The notes under the pieces were generated by a model. The model was not told the origin of the DNA and ran no database searches. It worked only from the letters and a program-made list of their open reading frames with translations. From contig CM028327.1 in the NCBI GenBank assembly GCA_016647705.1, positions 7,945,726 through 8,009,725 on the forward strand: a DNA stretch of 64,000 nucleotides, given 5' to 3'. Positions within the stretch are counted from its first letter, which is position 1, and each line of letters starts with the position of its first letter. The position numbers and the translations under genes were made by a program. This DNA comes from Eucommia ulmoides. Taxonomy: Eukaryota > Streptophyta > Magnoliopsida > Garryales > Eucommiaceae. Shown one piece after another: positions 59,328 to 64,000 of the stretch.

Positions 59328-59699
59328 GGGTTAATTACACTTTGCCTTGTGGTTTGACCGAATTTCACTTTACACCACTACGTATTTTCGTTAGCACTTA
59401 CCATTTGATTTAAATTTAAGTGCAACAGTTAAATAATTAACATAATTTTACGAAATGATAAATTTAATTTTATACCCAATCCCGGGAATAAAGGAAAAAC
59501 TACAACAAATATATTCCCCCCAACTCGGAGTATAAATGTCAAATAATATTAACATGTTTAGGTTTGACTGTTAACTTTAAAGGAAAATATAACCGTTACA
59601 CTTTTGTCTAGACCATGGGGAGAAGTGCTTATGAAAATACTATAGGGGTATAAAGTGCAATTTGGTCAAACTATAGGGGAGCAAAGCGCCATTAAACCT
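59328..59699. mobile_element. Second MITE of the family, copy 2
   Basis: Paralogue of 46571-46943, same inverted ends (GGGTTAATTACACTTTGCC on the left; inverted form ending CATTAAACCT on the right). Confidence 0.8.
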
Positions 59700-59891
59700 A
59701 AAAGAGAGAAAGAGAGAGGAAGAAGTAGCCACGGGAGAGAGGGCCCAAACAACATGTGATCTCTCTCAAAGGTTGTGGGAGGGAGATTTCTAGAGGTATA
59801 CTTCATGCTTCCATTGGATCTTAACACTGCCATAACTCCATTGGACCATTTTGTGTAGATAAGAGGCTTATCAACACATGTCTAATGCCCA

Positions 59892-59892
<1 letters not shown>

Positions 59893-59942
<50 letters not shown>

Positions 59943-59980
59943 TACATACATATACATGTGTATGTATATATATACATATA
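59893..59980. repeat. (AT)n/(CA)n/(TA)n compound microsatellite
   Basis: Matches the compound array at about 47140-47223 in copy 1 but with different repeat numbers (AT-expanded, TG-contracted). Confidence 0.9.
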
Positions 59981-60257
59981 TATATATATATAAAGATCCA
60001 AAAGGGTTTCTTCTTTCCCATTCTTGTCAGTCCATACATGCCCACTCCTCTCTCTCTCTATATCTATCTCTTTCTCTCTCTAGAAGGGGAAGAAAATCAG
60101 GAATGGACGAAGTTGGAAGAGAAGGATAAAAGGTAGTATAAAGCTTCTCTTATCCATAAAGAAGAGGGGCGGAGGGGGGTGGGTGGGGTGGGTGAAGTGA
60201 TGGGTTGAAGGGAGATCTCATTTTGTCTTTTGGTAAGTTTGATTTTGATGGAAAGAC

Positions 60258-61288
60258 AACCTTTTTGTCATATCAATCCCATGCAGTTGTAGGCCTCTTC
60301 TTGCATCATCTTTATTTATTCATGATAGTTGTATTTATTCCGATAAGGAAGCTATTCGGTTGGATTTATGTGTCGAAAGCACTTAGAGTGATTGAAAGCC
60401 ATTAATTATGAAGTGCATCTCGTGGTTGGAGTCGTCAACATATATAGTATGGGTTCCTCAATTTCACTATTGTCACTATGACTGATTCTCAAGTGATATT
60501 GGGGATGAAATTTTTGACGGACACCAAGACAATCCCAATGCTTTTTTGTAGATTCGCTTTGTAAGATTGGAGATTGATCTATGTCATTCCTACAGTGCAC
60601 TTTCAGATTGAGGACAGATCCATTTCAGCTTTGCAGTTTGAGATGGGTAAACACCAAGACGACTTTCCAGTACTTAGTGGGGGGAGAAACTAACTCACAA
60701 GTGTCAACTTCGATTTCAACAACAAGATTGTTTAATTTCGTTCAAATTGCTTCTCCAAGAGAATTTCTAGAAGAGTTTCTCCCTCATTCGGTTAGGGGAA
60801 AAGTCTACTAACAACAAGTTCCCATTGAGCCATTCCTCTTTCATGATGACTGATGGTGCAAAGACCTATTTGCTTTCGGTAGGAATACATTTAGAAAGAC
60901 AGAGGTACTGACTTTATATACCGAAAGTCGGGGTGTTTTGGGAAACAAAGGCACAATCATTGTCGTGGTGGATAGGTCTTCGAGTTCTACAATCTTATCT
61001 CATCACTTCAACACCGTTATTCCGAGGACACTGTTGCACATTTTTTCAACCATGATACTCAGTTATGGAATATTCTGAGGAGTATTTTTAGTGACAAAAA
61101 ATATGGGTTCAACTCAACCATTCTTGATCAGATTTCTCAAATATCTTTGGTCATGTATTGATTTCAGCTTTAATATGCACAACTGTTTCGCGATCAACAT
61201 GACTTTTGGTGAGATTATCGCATACCAGCCCTTGTGTCCTCATGTGGTGGATGAGCTCTATATTACAATAAATCAAGTCGAAAGTAGA
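60258..61288 (+). pseudogene. Ty3/gypsy deletion derivative b
   Basis: Same protease-linker-integrase arrangement as fragment a. Readable pieces include HSDKEAIRLDLCVES-like sequence near 60335, the linker HFQIEDRSISALQFEMGKHQ (60600), STTRLFNFVQIASPREFLEE, and integrase sequence from about 60945. It continues beyond the place where fragment a is cut, into QPLCPHVVDELY (about 61230), and ends at GAAAGTAG before the next copy begins. Frameshifts and stops throughout. Confidence 0.7.
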
Positions 61289-62381
61289 TAACCTTTTTGT
61301 CATGTCAATCCCATACAGTAGTAGGCCTCTTCTTGCATCATTTTTTTTTTATTCATGATAGTTTTATTTATTCCGATAAGGAAGCTATTCGGTTGGATAA
61401 AGTACTCAGGGTGATTGAAAACCATTAATTCTGAAATGCATCTCGTGGTTGGAATCGCCAACATAGTATGGGTTCCTCAATTTCACCATTGTCACTATGA
61501 CTAATTTTCAAGTGATATTGCGGATGGAATTTTTTAAGGACACCAAGGGAATCCCAATACCTTTTGCAGATTCGCTTTGTATGATTAGAGATTGATTTGT
61601 GTTATTCCTACAGTGCACTTTCAGATTGAGGACATATCCATTTCGGCTTTGTAATTTGAGATGAGTGAACACCAAGACGACTTTCAAGTACTTAGTGGAG
61701 GAGAAATTAACTCACAAGTGTCAACTTCGATTTCAACAAAAGGGTTGTTTAACTTCGTTCAAATTGCTTCTCCAAAAGAACTTCTAGAAGAGTTTCTCCC
61801 TTATTCGGTACGGAAAAAATCTACTAACAACAAGTTCCCATTGGACCAATCTTCTTTCATGATGGTTGATGGTGCAAAGACCCATTTTCTTTCGGTGGGC
61901 AGACATTCAAAAAGACAGATGTACTGACTTTGTGTACTGAAAGTCGGGGTGTTTTGGGAAACAAAGGCACAATCATTTCCACGATGGATAGATCTTCGAG
62001 TTCTACAATCTTATCTCCGTTACTTCAGCGCAATTCCAAGGACACTATCGCGCATTTTCTCAAGCATGATACTCAGTTATGGAATATTTCATGGGGTATT
62101 TTTAGTGACAAAAATATGGGTTCAACAAGGCCATTCTTGATCGGATTTCTCAAATATCTTTGGTCACGTATAGATTTCTGCTTCAATATGCACAAGTGCT
62201 TCACGATCAACATAGCTTTTAATGAGATTATCGCCAACCAGCCATTATGTCCTCATTTGGTGGATGAGCTATATATTGCAACAAATCAGGCAGAAAGCAG
62301 AAGACACAACAACTGCAGATGAGATCAGAAGTACCATTGGAAGAAGTCTATGAGGACGTTGACTACTCAAGTGGGGGAAGA
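61289..62381 (+). pseudogene. Ty3/gypsy deletion derivative c, tandem to b
   Basis: Begins at AACCTTTTTGTC directly after fragment b, so b and c form a direct tandem duplication of about 1.05 kb. Contains the protease block (about 61515-61560), linker ALxFEMSEHQDDFQVLSGG (about 61640), STKGLFNFVQIASPKELLEE, and integrase: KGTIISTMDRSSSS (61963), HFLKHDTQLWNISWGIFSDK (62050), FLKYLWSRIDFC, then the far C-terminal block IIANQPLCPHLVDELYIATN (62230). The core catalytic stretch between is shortened. It extends into a terminal GEDVAI-type ending just before a polypurine tract. Confidence 0.72.
62371..62381 (+). other. Polypurine tract before a putative gypsy 3' LTR
   Basis: GTGGGGGAAGA immediately precedes TGTCGCGATCTAAGC. 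Such tracts prime plus-strand synthesis and define the start of the 3' LTR. Confidence 0.65.
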
Positions 62382-62840
62382 TGTCGCGATCTAAGCTTAT
62401 CCAATGCTTGTTCTCGCTTATGGTCGCTTGCTCATGATTTATTTATTTTATTCTTAATACTAATTAAGTTTAGTTTTTTTCTTTATTTCTTGTAAAAAAA
62501 CCTCATTATGCCTCCTCGACCATAATAAGGTCTATTAATGTCACTTTCATTTTTTTTCCGCTTAAAGTACTTTGTGGAATGATATGCTACTGTAAATCTT
62601 TCACACCTTATAGCGTTTGGTATTAATATAATTGTTATTGTTTTTTGTAATTATATTTTTCCTACACTGTTTACATGTATTTTTGTGGTGAACCTTATTA
62701 TTATTATTATCAAATATTGTTTTTTATGTTGTTTTAAATCATTTGATCTCCAATCCTTCTACTAGACCGAACCTGTAGTAGAAATATTTTGAAATTAAGA
62801 CTGAGATTTTGATCGGAGTTGGCCAATCGGATTTTTTTTT
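62382..62840 (+). repeat. Putative gypsy 3' LTR (right boundary unknown)
   Basis: Starts TGTCGCGATC right after the polypurine tract. Sequence is AT-rich, without a recognisable CA-terminus or second copy in the window, so the right boundary given is arbitrary. Confidence 0.4.
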
Positions 62841-63249
62841 TTATGCAAAATGTATAAATTTTAGTGCACAATACACATACAATTGAAAACTAAGGGTGGA
62901 AAGTGAAATTACGATAAAATATAGGGAAACAAAGTGAATTTAAAACAAAATTAAGGGGCATTAAGTGTTATTTAAACAAAATATGTTGCATGCAATTAAA
63001 TTCTTGTAATAATTTGAATTTTTTTAACTAATATGTTAAAAATGATGAAAATAAAGTTTTCATTTATTTTTGTATAAAAGGACAAAATAACCCTTTTTAT
63101 TTTTATTTTGTGTTTTTATTTTGTGCCCGTTAAGAAATTAAAATAAAAATAGAGAAAGAAAGAAAACTAAACAGAGAAAAATCTAGATTGTAATTTTTTT
63201 TTATTACGTTTAAATATTAGATTTAAATTGAAGATAAAAGATAATTAAG

Positions 63250-63289
<40 letters not shown>

Positions 63290-64000
63290 CTAAAATGTTA
63301 GTTAAGAATCATTTTTTGAAAAATAAAGTATAATTATGGTACTTTCACACTTTCTGCCCCTAAAATTTGACAATTATTGTACTTTAGTCTCTATAGTTTC
63401 AATTTGAACACATGACACCCTAAAATTTCCGTAATGATTTCACTTCAGTCCAAACCAATAACTCCATTACAATTTTGTATGGTAAACTGTCACACATCGT
63501 GCATCCAACTATTTTTATGTGGATCTTAATGGTATTTCCATCCTCTTCCTTTATCTTTTACAAATAATTTATAAATAAATTATGGACATTGATGATGGTG
63601 AATCTGGTTTTGCACCGCTCGAATGGGCCACCATAGAAACAGGCCAAGAGCATGAGCATAATAGGAAGTACTAAAGAAAAGTCCAAGCAAACTTTGAATG
63701 GGCCCCGGGCCTTTGTGGTTTAGAAAGGCCCGATCTCCATAATTGATGGGCCGAAGGCCTTTTAGTGAACAACACACCCAAGATAAGCCCATGAGCACTC
63801 ATAACCCGATTCTATGCGCAGGTCGGATCCAAAAGGCAAGGCAGGTGGAAAGTTTGTTAAAGTGTGATTGCATTACATTTGATGCAATTTAATACCGTTA
63901 ATATAAGTATTGTTAATATGTTGAATAAATTAAATTAATGTAATTGATCCATTTATTTATTTTTGTAGAATTGAAGAATCGGAATAAAAATACTCTATTT
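62841..64000. other. Right-edge intergenic sequence
   Basis: Contains a (TA)n microsatellite at 63252-63287, a foldback-like fragment near 63340-63500 reminiscent of the MITE family (CTTTCTGCCCCTAAAATTTG), and a GGGCC-rich stretch at 63620-63760. No gene is supported. Confidence 0.5.

Larger units (their letters stand above)
48389..61187. repeat. Tandem segmental duplication, copy 2 (12.8 kb)
   Basis: Collinear with 29254-48388 apart from a block where copy 1 has 36.8-43.5 kb and copy 2 has about 0.7 kb of tandem repeats. At the join TTTACCTTAAAC-like sequence (48389 on) continues from gypsy integrase; the same TTTACC occurs at 29254. Its own right end runs into gypsy sequence continuing past the point where fragment a was cut. 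Confidence 0.92.

Noticed and set aside
59821-60136. Ile-Tyr repeat proteins on both strands
   Set aside because: Translations of a TA microsatellite.

Overview
This is plant nuclear DNA, most likely from a eudicot. The grounds are AT-rich intergenic sequence, Ty1/copia elements primed by initiator tRNA-Met, a plant L1 fragment, long TA/CA microsatellites, and intact plant genes (NIP7, two FPF1-like genes, a DUF3339 small membrane protein). There are no operons, CRISPR arrays or bacterial features. Real genes are sparse: four short intact protein genes and one tRNA gene. Almost everything else is transposon or its debris. The species cannot be named from the sequence.

Layout. (1) 1-4474: a decayed copia element (A) whose 5' end lies outside the window, ending in a 158-bp LTR. 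(2) 4475-5047: a spacer with two neighbouring hairpins. (3) 5048-17490: a second copia element (B) with both LTRs and a primer-binding site, expanded to 12.4 kb by later insertions. These are an unclassified 1.4-kb segment flanked by a duplicated piece of gag, and two independent 2.6-kb solo-LTR-like insertions of one family at 8528-11126 and 12831-15488. (4) 17787-17946: one broken minus-strand exon resembling RGG/HABP4-type RNA-binding proteins. (5) 18057-about 21850: a third copia element (C, Tnt1/Tork-like), keeping the 5' LTR and gag only, with another solo-LTR-like insertion at 18686-21091 inside its leader. (6) About 21990-23395: an L1 LINE fragment holding only ORF1. (7) 23575-24262: NIP7 with a textbook ribosome-biogenesis promoter (three Site II motifs and a telo-box). 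(8) 25607-25736: a small fragment resembling plastid ycf2. (9) 27228-27298: tRNA-Gly(CCC), minus strand.

The right half is a tandem segmental duplication. Copy 1 spans about 29254-48388 and copy 2 about 48389-61187, joined by a breakpoint with a few bases of microhomology inside a gypsy integrase fragment. Each copy carries one intact FPF1-like gene (43682-44017 and 56371-56706; 8 of 111 residues differ). The copies differ by large blocks. Copy 1 alone has 6.7 kb containing a DUF3339 gene and two foldback repeats. Copy 2 has in its place four tandem units of about 150 bp, and it also carries a 364-bp organelle-like insertion and a foldback MITE whose paralogous empty site is preserved in copy 1. 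A MITE family with 9-bp target duplications (Mutator-like) is scattered throughout. A deletion derivative of a Ty3/gypsy element (protease joined to integrase, no RT) occurs three times at the ends of the duplication.

The genes do not form a pathway. NIP7 is a housekeeping ribosome-assembly factor, the FPF1-like pair would affect flowering or growth, and the DUF3339 protein is of unknown function. The window is most informative as a record of nested insertion and tandem duplication. I did not find a convincing new molecular system.
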